Positions 1-10,543 of a stretch of DNA of 15,306 nt are shown piece by piece (the first letter of the stretch is position 1; every line of letters begins with the position of its first letter). The position numbers were made by a program, and so were the translations under genes. Origin of the DNA: Physocladia obscura (Eukaryota > Chytridiomycota > Chytridiomycetes > Chytridiales > Chytriomycetaceae); the NCBI GenBank assembly GCA_027596945.1, contig JADGJH010000428.1:1-15306 (forward strand). Reading direction: 5' to 3'. Under the pieces are notes generated by a model, which was not told the origin of the DNA, searched no databases, and worked only from the letters and a program-made list of their open reading frames with translations.

Positions 1-3
1 ATT

Positions 4-297
4 TGTTGTATCACCAATTGCGCAATCTTCAGCCCCCAAATCCTATTGGTCAATCCAGTTCCGGTTTTCAAATCCCCCACATTGCATTTGAAATCCCACA
101 ACCTGGAAAAGTATAAAACCCCAACTTCTTCCCAAAAACCCGAAATCCATCATAGAAGGCAAAAAGAGAAGAAACAATCAATATGAGGTGAAATAAAAGA
201 TGTAACAAAGTAAAAGGATAGAAAGGGATAGAAATAAAGATAAAACAGAATAAAGAAGAGAAGAGGACACAAGTAGCAGAATTCAATCATTTTCTCC
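4..297 (+). repeat. LTR-like copy 1 (Copia-type)
   Basis: This sequence recurs in inverted form at about 1230-1485 and in diverged direct form at about 751-1076. It runs from a TG near position 4 to a CA near 297 (gaattcaatca). A TATA-type box (TATAAA at 112-117) suits an LTR promoter reading rightward. Just after it, around 311-328, is a sequence resembling the initiator-Met primer-binding site of Copia elements (attgagagcaagg), followed by a gag-like frame on the same strand. The outer boundaries are approximate and no target-site duplication could be confirmed. Confidence 0.6.
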
Positions 298-357
298 TTG
301 AAGTTTTGAACCTATATTGAGAGCAAGGAGATGCTTTATGTGATCAATTGAATCAAT

Positions 358-651
358 GATGTCCTAGATCCTGAGGACAGTGACATGGTGCAAGAGTTGC
401 TTGCTGTACAAGCAAAGATCTGTTGAAAGCATGATGCTATTGTTTGATCATACCTTATTAACAAAATTGATGCATTGGTGTTAGGTCTCATCTCTGAGCT
501 ACTGACTGCTTACAATGTGTGGGAGAAATTACAGTTGAAGTTCACCCTCAGTTCTGCCACAACTTGTCTCACTTTGATCAACAAACTATTGAATACTGTT
601 GAAATAACCAAATACGATTGGTGCCAAGTAGATCAGATGCTAATGTATTGA
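358..651 (+). pseudogene. Degenerate Copia gag (UBN2-like) remnant
   Basis: Directly downstream of LTR copy 1, one plus-strand frame reads as a decayed gag polyprotein. Two in-frame stops occur near 424 and 451. They are followed by an open stretch of about 65 codons containing an Ala-Tyr-Asn-Val-Trp-Glu-Lys-Leu segment, typical of the Copia UBN2/gag domain (an Ala-x-x-x-Trp core followed by leucine-rich helices). The frame ends at a stop at 649-651. No zinc knuckle or protease follows before the second LTR copy. The family assignment rests on pattern and on the adjacent LTR, not on a search. Confidence 0.5.
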
Positions 652-750
652 GGGCAATACTGTCAATACAAGACAGTGCCAGTAAACACAAAAGATTAAC
701 AACTAAACTAAAAAGAAACAAAGTCCATTTTTCCAGTCCTTAAATATCTT

Positions 751-1076
751 TTTCTTGTTGGTCATCCACATTGCATCATTGGTGGCACAGTCATTCTTCC
801 TCAAGTCCCACATTGCATCATCAGTGGCACAGTCATTGTTCCTCAGTACAAATCTCCAATGATTACTAGTCTGCTTACTAACCAGAAATCCAGAAAAAGT
901 ACAAGAGTTCAACTTCTCCCCAAAAATCCAAAGTTCACCACAAGGGACATAAAGAGAAGAAGTAAAAGAATAAACTAAGGATAAAACTAATAGGTGGAGT
1001 AAAATAATAAAGAATAAGAATGGGGATAAAAAATAATAAAGAAGAGATGAAGATGCCCATAGTAGAATTCAATCAG
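751..1076 (+). repeat. LTR-like copy 2, direct orientation, diverged
   Basis: It shares with copy 1 the order of blocks: a cacattgcat motif, an aacttct-ccccaaaaatcc block, an aaagagaagaa block, a gataaaa/aataaagaagag purine-rich stretch, and a terminal gaattcaatca. It is more diverged than copies 1 and 3. It contains a local tandem duplication of about 42 bp (766-849). It is followed immediately by RNase H coding sequence on the same strand, so this is not a simple intact element. Confidence 0.5.
766..849 (+). repeat. Two-copy tandem repeat, about 42 bp unit
   Basis: Two adjacent units each read ccacattgcatcat, then a few variable bases, then gtggcacagtcatt and cttcctcaag or gttcctcagt. The units differ at only a handful of positions. 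The repeat lies inside LTR-like copy 2 and is absent from copies 1 and 3, so it arose after that copy diverged. Confidence 0.75.
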
Positions 1077-1080
1077 ACAG

Positions 1081-1227
1081 AACAAAGTATCTTGTAGTGC
1101 ATGTGTGGTACTCCATGTCAAGTCTGAAGGAAACACAGCAGATCTTTTTGCAAAGAGTTTGGCAAAGAATCTGTTTGGGAAACATGTTAGTGGATTGGGA
1201 ATGAGAGACTTGGACATGGTGGAGTGA
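1081..1227 (+). pseudogene. Copia RNase H C-terminal fragment
   Basis: From 1135 to the stop at 1225-1227 the frame reads Thr-Ala-Asp-Leu-Phe-Ala-Lys-Ser-Leu and then a conserved-looking tail ending in a Gly-Leu-Gly-Met segment. This matches the ADIFTKPL...LGM ending of Copia-type RNase H. Sequence from about 1081 supplies the preceding Ser-Leu-Lys-Glu block, but in another frame, so a frameshift lies near 1132. The fragment sits between LTR copy 2 and inverted LTR copy 3, without the rest of pol. Confidence 0.55.
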
Positions 1228-1229
1228 TT

Positions 1230-1485
1230 GAATATTGTTATTTGTGTCCTCTTCTCTTCTTTATTCTGTTTTATCTTTATTCTTTTATTTTCTACTCTTT
1301 TACTTTCTTCTTTCTTTATCTGATCTCATATTGAATTCTTCTTCTCTTTTTGGTTTCTATGATGGATTTTGGAGAAGTTAGGCCTTTATAGTTTTCCAGT
1401 TTGTGGGATTTCTAATTCAATGTGGGGGAGTTGAAAACCAGAACTGGATTGACCAATACACATTGGGGGCTGAGATGGTATTTTA
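1230..1485 (-). repeat. LTR-like copy 3, inverted relative to copy 1
   Basis: Its reverse complement matches copy 1 along almost its full length: the gtgtcctcttctcttctttattctg block, the tctatgatggatttt block, the tttccag-ttgtgggattt block, the aatgtgggggag/attt-gaaaacc block, and the ggattgaccaata-gggggctga block. The TATA-like element (ctataaag on the minus strand) is retained. Because the flanking RNase H fragment reads on the plus strand, this LTR is not in the orientation expected of a simple 3' LTR, implying nested insertion or inversion. Confidence 0.6.
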
Positions 1486-1489
1486 CTAC

Positions 1490-2033
1490 CTGCAGTTGGC
1501 AATGGTGCAATTGCTTCAATTCATTTTCAAACTGAACCTAAATTTGAGGGGGCAGCTTTTTTTCATTTTGCAAAGTACAAAACAAAAAATTTCCATAACT
1601 CATTTTTCACAGCACCTGATCAACTGTAACTTTCAGGAATCAAAAATTGACTATTAAATCACTGATTTTTATTGTTTTATTCAACCTTTCAGCAGCACAA
1701 ACAGAGTGGAACCCATTCAAAATTAATTATATTCTTTAAATGCCAAAAATGTGGACTGTAAGGATTGTTTAGTGATACCCAGTGAGCCCCTTCCATATTC
1801 ACTTGTACTATTTTATAATAATCCCTTAAAAACTCATAAATGTTGCCACTAACTGACAACCCGAAACTTCTGACTACAAAAAGTACATCTTCACAATTTT
1901 CATTGCAACTAAACAGCAGCAATCATTAACTCCAATTACAAACGGCTGACCACCAAGGCTCCCAGCATTGTTAGAATTAAATATATTGTAAAACAAAAAA
2001 ACAAAACGAAGAAAAAAAAATTTAATATAAAAT
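1490..2033. other. AT-rich intergenic stretch
   Basis: No supportable gene was found on either strand. It lies between the retroelement relics and the 3' end of the NmrA-like gene, whose transcript presumably ends within it. Confidence 0.5.
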
Positions 2034-2855
2034 TCACAATCGACGTCTAACTTGGATTGCAACAATTGCAACAAGCGCAACCGCGATAGCAGTGCTTAAC
2101 AAAATTCTTGGAGCGTATCTGGCAGCAGCTTGTGTTACTGCAGCTTTTGCGGCTCCACGCGGATCAAACAATTCAGCAAGTTTTGTTTTACTGTTTACCA
2201 ACAAGTTTTTGTTCAGGAAAGTGCCCGCTTCAAGCGTAGTGAGAATAAGGGGACCGAAGTCGCCGTAAGTAATCTGGTTTGAAAACGACGCAATTTCCGC
2301 AACATCATCCTGTCCAGTCTCCAATACGAAAATATCTCTGACAGGATCCATGGAGAAGATTTGAGGTGGGCGGAAAATCACATGTTGGACACTTGGGTGA
2401 GATTCCGATAGAAGCCTCAGTTCAATTTCGGCGTTTTCCAAGTCCTGGTAAGTGTAGAAGAGAACGTATGGATGGATTATATTTCTATAAACAAACGGAT
2501 GTTTGGAAATATTGCTGCCAACACCATCTGAGCTCACGAGTAGAACGGTGCTCAAACGCGGTGCCCCGCCTTGCGCAACAGCTGCCGCAACTGCCTTGAC
2601 AGCATCCGTCGCAACAGTTGTCGGGCCCACGTCGGGTGCCGCAACGGCGATCAGCACCGCGTCGGAATCTGTAACAAGCAGCGCAGTTGAACCAATATCG
2701 CCGATGACCAATGTCACGTTTGCGTGTGCCGCCAAGTCGACAGGAAAACGTGTCGCATTTCGCACAAGAGCGTTGACTTGATGTCCGTTTGCAACTGCGG
2801 CGCGAATAAACGGAATGCCAGTGCGCCCCGTTGCTCCGATGACTGCAATCTTCAT
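2034..2855 (-). CDS. NmrA/SDR-like NAD(P)-binding protein, C-terminal membrane anchor
   Basis: An intronless frame of 273 residues starts at an ATG (2855-2853) and ends at TGA. It opens with a beta-strand and the glycine-rich loop Gly-Ala-Thr-Gly-Arg-Thr-Gly (residues 7-13), typical of atypical short-chain dehydrogenases of the NmrA/NAD(P)-binding group. Later blocks include a Leu-Val-Ser-Ser segment at the end of a beta-strand, a Tyr-x-Asp-Leu-Glu-Asn-Ala-Glu helix and a Phe-Arg-Pro-Pro segment, all in the order usual for this fold. Residues about 251-267 form a strongly hydrophobic helix followed by Gln-Val-Arg-Arg-Arg-Leu, which suggests a tail-anchored protein facing the cytosol (ER or outer mitochondrial membrane). 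The classical Tyr-x-x-x-Lys catalytic motif is not obvious, so it may be a redox sensor or assembly factor rather than an enzyme. Substrate is unknown. Its GC content is clearly higher than the surrounding DNA. Confidence 0.85.
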   Translation of the reverse strand: MKIAVIGATGRTGIPFIRAAVANGHQVNALVRNATRFPVDLAAHANVTLVIGDIGSTALLVTDSDAVLIAVAAPDVGPTTVATDAVKAVAAAVAQGGAPRLSTVLLVSSDGVGSNISKHPFVYRNIIHPYVLFYTYQDLENAEIELRLLSESHPSVQHVIFRPPQIFSMDPVRDIFVLETGQDDVAEIASFSNQITYGDFGPLILTTLEAGTFLNKNLLVNSKTKLAELFDPRGAAKAAVTQAAARYAPRILLSTAIAVALVAIVAIQVRRRL

Positions 2856-3255
2856 TTTGTCGATTCCTGCAAATCAATTTTTGATTTTATCACGTTAAAA
2901 ACTCCGCTCCATGTCATATGTGACAAAATGAAAATAATGCTGGTTGTGTTTGGGATTTGAGATTTCAAAAGTTCGATTAATACTTAAACAGCTCTATTTA
3001 GCCACAATTACAGAAAAATATTCTCTTATAGTCAGACCAATTTCTCAATTCAGTGTGACTCCAGTAAAACGGCAGTCATTGGAGCAATAAGAATCAAATG
3101 GCATAAATAATTACCATTTATATGTCTTGCTGCATAAACAGTCATCTTTTTATTTTTCAAGTTATTATTTTAACTGAATTGTATTAATAAAAAACACATA
3201 GGGTGAAAGTTTTAAACAAAGATCAAGAATGGCAAGAAGATTGTGAATGCCCAAA
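2856..3255. other. Upstream region of the NmrA-like gene, no gene seen
   Basis: AT-rich sequence that must hold the minus-strand promoter of the NmrA-like gene. No TATA box or repeat could be assigned with confidence. Confidence 0.4.
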
Positions 3256-4017
3256 ATGTTGATTTTGATTAAACATGGCGCAACAGGGGCATTGAAGAAA
3301 GCAGGTGATGGTGGCTTGTGAATACTAGAAGGACTTATTGAGGTGCTGCAGAATTGTGCCATTGGAGAAGCTTGTGTTGTCAAAAGTAAAGAGGCTGTTG
3401 TTGTTGCTATTGCTGGTGCACCTTTTAATATCCAAGTAAGACAACTTTACAATTGATGTAGAATTGAAAGCAAAAATCAATGGGACCAATGATATGAATA
3501 CCTTTCCATACAGAACAAGTGAAATAAATGATGATGATGAAGTGGGAGCAACTTCCTAGTTAATTTCACATCATTTTGACTCAAAAATTTATTTTTCAGG
3601 CACTATATAAATTGCTCTAAGGCACAATCAAAATTTTGGAGTTGCTCACATGAAAGCATATTATGTTGATGGAAAGAAAAATATCTCATTTCAATATTTA
3701 CAAAGTATAAGAACCATATTCATTAATATTTTTGCATAATGTTGCTGTGTACAAATTCAAATGGGTGCTGTTCCAGCAAATCCAAAAAGATTTTTTTTAA
3801 AATGTAATTAAATGGGGCCAAACCAGATGTTATTAAAGTACTATGTCTCAGTGGCAAGCTCAGTCAAAAAGAAATAGTTACTCATTCAAAACAAAAGCCT
3901 TTGGAACAGTGTTTAAAACTACTTAAAGCATCAAAGCAAAATGGAACAGATTCAGTTTGGATTAATTTACATGCCAAGAGCCTTTTGGACTACTACACAA
4001 GCCATGCACTTGTTTGA
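3256..4017 (+). pseudogene. Decayed coding-like sequence of unknown origin
   Basis: Several plus-strand segments look like former protein-coding DNA broken by stops and frame changes. An ATG at 3256 opens a frame broken by a TGA near 3319-3321 and then continuing to 3435 (a Leu-Glu-Gly-Leu-Ile-Glu-Val-Leu segment, later an Ala-Gly-Ala-Pro-Phe segment). A +1-shifted frame runs from about 3439 to a stop after Gly-Ala-Thr-Ser near 3560. A third open piece lies at about 3811-4017 and contains Lys-Leu-Ser-Gln-Lys-Glu and Val-Trp-Ile-Asn-Leu. A good donor (GTAAGA at 3436) and acceptor (TTTTTCAG near 3599) exist, but joining them gives only a short tail. I do not recognise the family; a dead gene or transposon open reading frame is most likely. 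Confidence 0.3.
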
Positions 4018-5581
4018 AGTATGCCTGAATATGTTAGGTTGCCTGTGTAAAGTTGGCCTTCCTGTTAAAAATTGCATAAAATATATCTAGTGAACAATCC
4101 TGAATATTGTATGAAATAGAACCTTTCAATATATGCAGTAATTACTTTATTGTTAACTGGTTGTAATATTCAATTATTTGTGGGAATATACTTGTATTTG
4201 TATTTATTCTTCAATTTTGCTGTTATTTTACAAACACAAACATAAAATAACAGATATAATTGTAATATTATTTACAGTTGTAAATAATTTATTGAATAAT
4301 TCTGCTATGCTGCTGTATTTTTTTTTTCATTGGTTCAAGCAGTTCAGTAAGTTTGTAGCATGTTTAAGCCATGCAATAAACAAACTACAGTGTTGCAATC
4401 TATACCATGATTATATATAATAAAGATTTCTCTAGTCAGATTCTCTTCTTTATTCTTTTTCTTCCATTGTCCAAAAATTTCGCAAACACAAAATAAAACC
4501 CAATCACTCTTTTCAATCATTAGATGAAATAATATGAATAATGACTTTATAACTTGATTGGTTTAATAAAAAACCAAAATGTGAAATTATGTCTGGAGAA
4601 TAAATCAATCATTTCCTTTATGTGTATAAGAATAAAAATGATATTAGAGTTTATTTAAGTTTTGTCTGATGTAATCCACTACAGAGTAGTGCAAACTTCA
4701 AGTGTTGTTATGATGATTACTTGAATGAGTTTGGTTTGTTGGTGATATATACGAGAACACATTTTGTTGTGGGTCAAACTTGTTGGAAATGGGTTTTGCT
4801 CAGTTACAAAACACACAGTAAGCTCCACAGCAAAGCAGCTGGTAAGTTAAAAATAGTATGATAAGTATGATTATATTTTGCCATCTAAAAATCTTACCAT
4901 CTTACCACACAACAAAGTTGTATGAGCTGGAATTCCCTACCTCCTTCTTCAATCATCTATAAAATATTTAAAAAAATTATCTCCAAACAAATGATAATTA
5001 TCAAAAAATTGAGTTGCATTGTGGTATTGATTGTATTTAAATTTTCTTGTATCTTACTAGACTTTTGCAGTAAGATCCTTGCTTGATAAGGTGGGATCTG
5101 GAGAAACAGAACAAGCTGTTTTCCAAAAGTATTGGCTCAAACTTCACTATTTTGGCCAAGAAAAATGTTTTTATTTTTAAAAACTTCAAAAAACAATCTA
5201 GTACAGTATCTTGAAGAAATATAATAGTAAAAATATATTTCATATGGACCACATTACTCTTATTGTTATTGAAATCTGGCTCTTAATTACAAATGCTCTG
5301 AAATTAATCATTTAAAATGAAACAGAAGTATCAAGTATACTACATATATTTACTTGCGGAATGTGTTGATCTAGCAGGTGGCACATCTGTAAAGATCTTT
5401 TTTAAGTTGGTCTTTCTTGATTGCAGATTCTCTGTTTCCAATTCTGTCTTTTATTTTTAATCTTACCTTTTTTCGTGAAATCAAGTTTTCTTTGATTTTT
5501 GTCATTTTTTTTTCAAGTTTACAGTTGTGGCCATGGAGTTTGTCATCATCAGTCAGAAAACCGTAAAAATTAAAAATAAAA
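4018..5581. other. AT-rich intergenic region before the KDM4 gene
   Basis: No intact gene was found. A 52-codon open segment at 4685-4841 is bracketed by an acceptor-like (ctacag) and a donor-like (GTAAGT) site and has a faint FLYWCH-like spacing (Trp-Lys-Trp, later Ser-Lys-Leu-His-Ser-Lys). Another short frame lies near 5069-5179. Both are treated as relics or chance. The last 150 bases before 5582 presumably contain the KDM4 promoter and 5' UTR. Confidence 0.4.
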
Positions 5582-8381
<2,800 letters not shown>

Positions 8382-8513
8382 TCAGTCAGGTGTGGGACAG
8401 TGAATCAAAAAATAAATCAGAGATTTATGGGTATAATTTTATTGGGAAAAAAAGTCAACATAAAATAAATAAAATTTTGGACTCTGTTTTATTTATATAT
8501 TAAATTTATTATT
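8382..8513. terminator. Shared 3' region between convergent KDM4 and COX20 genes
   Basis: The two stop codons face each other 132 bp apart. AATAAA occurs on the plus strand at 8411-8416 and on the minus strand as TTTATT at 8488-8493. Each is suitably placed as a polyadenylation signal for its gene, so the 3' UTRs probably overlap or nearly touch. Confidence 0.5.
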
Positions 8514-9081
8514 TTAATTATCCTGTTGCTGATTTGATTGCTGCTCTATGGCTAACTGTGAAAGTTGCTGTTGAACAAGTCGGCGTTGAAGACGACAAGT
8601 TTCCCTGTAATTTTTTTTTTTTTTTTATTAAATTGACAGCGTGGACCACACAAACCATGATGCAATGGAAATTCCCGCAAACGCTAAAATGCCCCAATTT
8701 CCCGCAGACCGTCCGCTTCCTATGATCCCAAACAAAAGAAACTCCCTCAGCCCCAAAATAAATAATAATAAAAAAGGAAAACTCATACTGTGCGAAAGAA
8801 AGCGGCCAACGGAAACGACCAACCCGCCCGAGATTCCATACAAAAGCGCATTTTTCGCACACGGAAGCCGAGCAACGTTCGATAGACTCAGTTCCTTCAG
8901 TTCGACGTTCTGGAAAAAAAAAACGTGATCATGAATTGCATCTCATCAGATCGTCGGAAATTATTGCATTCGTTTCGCGCACGCAAAGACTTATCACCTT
9001 TGCAACGTCTATTATCGATGGTTTCCCGTCCGTTGAATCAATAACTGGAAGTGGATGGTCGCTTGATTTTGGTGAGCTCAT
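8514..9081 (-). CDS. COX20: COX20 cytochrome c oxidase assembly factor
   Basis: Reconstructed on the minus strand from four exons: 9081-8998, 8909-8789, 8719-8656, 8604-8514. The introns are 88, 69 and 51 bp with GT and AG ends (GTGATA, GTATGA and GTTTGT donors; CCAG, ATAG and ACAG acceptors), all in phase. The product is 119 residues, matching the usual COX20 length (human 118). It has the family core: Arg-Leu-Pro-Cys-Ala-Lys-Asn-Ala-Leu-Leu-Tyr-Gly at about 42-53, then a first hydrophobic helix ending Gly-Arg-Phe-Leu. A second hydrophobic helix follows, with Gly-Asn-Trp-Gly before it and Ser-Trp-Glu-Thr-Cys-Arg after it, and then a Gln-rich coiled tail. COX20 is an inner-membrane chaperone for COX2 during complex IV assembly. 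No exon is long enough to show as an ORF of its own, so the gene is easily missed. It is convergent with KDM4 and divergent from centrin. Confidence 0.88.
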
Positions 9082-9108
9082 TGTTCCCTTTTTTTTCTCA
9101 AAAAAACA
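9082..9108. promoter_or_regulatory. 27-bp gap between divergent start codons
   Basis: The COX20 ATG (minus, 9081-9079) and the centrin ATG (plus, 9109-9111) are separated by 27 bp, mostly a T-run and an A-run (ccctttttttttctcaaaaa). Both starts have an A at -3. Core promoter elements cannot fit here, so each 5' UTR and promoter would have to lie over the other gene's coding sequence or first intron, unless one gene uses a different start. Confidence 0.5.
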
Positions 9109-10375
9109 ATGAGTAAAGAAAGCACGTCGCGTCAACTTTCCACAACCAGGGGAAATAAACAACGTGTCGAAAACGAATCAGGCTCTAGCTTTTCTTCGTC
9201 TTCTTCGTCTTCGTCCACTTCGTCTTTTTCGGATGATGATAATGATAATGACACTGATGATAATGATGATGAAGATGATGAAGATGGCAAAGGCCCTGTT
9301 TACCTGTCCCGTGATTTCGATGATAGCAACTCGGATATTGCGCCGCCCCTTCAACGACGTGCATCCACAGTCCTTGTCAACAAAAACGCGGGGTAAAAAA
9401 AACCTTTTCTCCAAAAAAAAATTAATTTCAAATTTTTCTTTCTTTAGATTCGTAAGAATCCGACGTGTATTCGCAAATGGTAAAGACGCAGCCCAAAACG
9501 CGCCAAAACGGTACCAAAAGCGAGGAAGCATCGCTCCGGTTCGAAACGCAATCACCGAAGATGAAGAAGATGCCTCAAATTCTCCCACAACAATTAAAAA
9601 CACAGCAATTAACAGCGGCAGCAGCGGGGCATCTGAAAATGCAGCAAGAAGCGATTCCATCACTGCGTTGCGTCGACCGACACAGCCAACATTCTCAGCC
9701 GTTGCCGTATCATTTCCAGAAGCACGAAAAAGCCTCACGCGACGACTCAGCACGGTTCCAATGGCGATTGCGAAAAAAAACGAACAAGGAGAGTTTTTCG
9801 ATTTGACATCCGAGCAAGCGCAAGAAGTCCGCGACGTGTTTGATCTGTTTGATACTGACGGGTCGGCATCGATTGATCCATCGGAATTGCGGATAGTTAT
9901 GCGCGCTTTGGGGTTCAATATATCGGTTGAAGAAGTAGTAAGTCCAAAGTTACTTTTTATAAAATGTTATTGAAATTTAAAATGCAGGAAGATATCGGGA
10001 CTTGGTTCACGGCTGAAGGCCGCGAAGACAATGCGCTGTCCTTTGACGAATTCTTGTATGTAATGGCAGTGAAGATGTCGGAACAAGACGAAAGCGCCGA
10101 AGTCAAGAAATCGTTTAAACTGTTTGACGTGGACAAGCGTGGAAAAATTGGAACACGGGAGTTAAAGAAAGTAGCCAAAGAGTTAGGTGACTTATTAACG
10201 GATGAAGACGCGGTAATGATGGTTGAGGAGAATGATTTCGACGGAGATGGTGATTTGAATGAGAATGATTGGGTGAGCTTATCGTTTCTTTTTTCAATTT
10301 TTTTTTTTCGAATAATTACAATTCTTTTTGTTTTTTCAGGCAAGAATATTCATGGGCCCAAAAACTTACAATTGA
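9109..10375 (+). CDS. Centrin with long disordered N-terminal extension
   Basis: Four exons, 9109-9392, 9448-9937, 9988-10272 and 10340-10375, with introns of 55, 50 and 67 bp, encode 364 residues. Residues 200-364 align with a whole centrin/CDC31 (165 residues): Phe-Asp-Leu-Phe-Asp, Met-Arg-Ala-Leu-Gly-Phe, Lys-Met-Ser-Glu, Lys-Leu-Phe-Asp and Val-Ala-Lys-Glu-Leu-Gly blocks in order. EF-hand loop 1 (230-241) is canonical and loop 4 (341-352) nearly so, with Asp at position 12. Loop 2 lacks the leading Asp and loop 3 (305-316) has Arg at position 5, so both probably bind calcium poorly. Residues 1-199 are low complexity: a Ser run, then an Asp/Glu/Asn run, plus two basophilic kinase-type sites (RRAST, RRLST). 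Centrins act at basal bodies, centrosomes or spindle poles and in mRNA export/nucleotide excision repair complexes. An ATG at 9761 would give a standard-length centrin, so an internal start is a real alternative. Confidence 0.88.
9187..9290 (+). repeat. Trinucleotide-biased low-complexity tract
   Basis: A TTC/TCG-rich stretch encoding a Ser run (about residues 27-40) is followed by a GAT/AAT/GAA-rich stretch encoding an Asp/Asn/Glu run. Both lie in centrin exon 1. Imperfect triplet repeats of this kind can change length without frameshift. Confidence 0.7.
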
Positions 10376-10543
10376 AGTAATGCTAAAAATAATTTTGTCG
10401 AATTGAAATTTTTTTGAACATCCCGCCATCTGTCCCGCTTGGAAAATCACCCCTGGAACAATAATTCCACAAAATCTTCCAGCAACAACAACAACAACAA
10501 AAAAACAAAAAAAAACAAAAAACACACAAACACAAAGCCAAAT
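10376..10543. other. Short intergenic region, centrin to cell-surface protein
   Basis: It holds the 3' UTR of centrin and the 5' region of the next gene. Near 10482-10535 is a CAA-rich then A-rich run ending just before the ATG at 10544. The reading frame is open upstream to 10439, but that part encodes only Asn/Lys homopolymer-like sequence, so the downstream ATG is preferred. Confidence 0.5.

Noticed and set aside
1689..2080. Minus-strand ORFs of 68-77 codons
   Set aside because: At least the first opens with a non-ATG codon, neither has a domain and both sit in AT-rich sequence beyond the NmrA-like stop codon.
2366..2960. Plus-strand ORFs opposite the NmrA-like gene, including 92 codons rich in Ala/Thr
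   Set aside because: Antisense shadows of a gene with a clear Rossmann motif; composition follows from the GC-rich complementary strand.
4178..4420. 80-codon plus-strand ORF rich in Phe, Leu, Ile and Tyr
   Set aside because: Expected by chance in very AT-rich DNA; no splice support, no family.
8641..8928. 95-codon plus-strand ORF starting Met-Asp-His-Thr-Asn-His
   Set aside because: Looks protein-like at first sight, but it lies antisense across COX20 exons and introns. COX20 has family motifs and correct splice phases; this ORF has neither.
9178..9918. 246-codon minus-strand ORF opposite centrin
   Set aside because: It is the antisense of well-supported centrin exons. Its translation is low complexity (Ile and Arg runs from the Ser/Asp triplets) and it has no domain.
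10439..10543. N-terminal extension of the small surface protein
   Set aside because: It would put an Asn/Lys homopolymer-like stretch in front of a clear signal peptide; the ATG at 10544 places the signal at the N-terminus.
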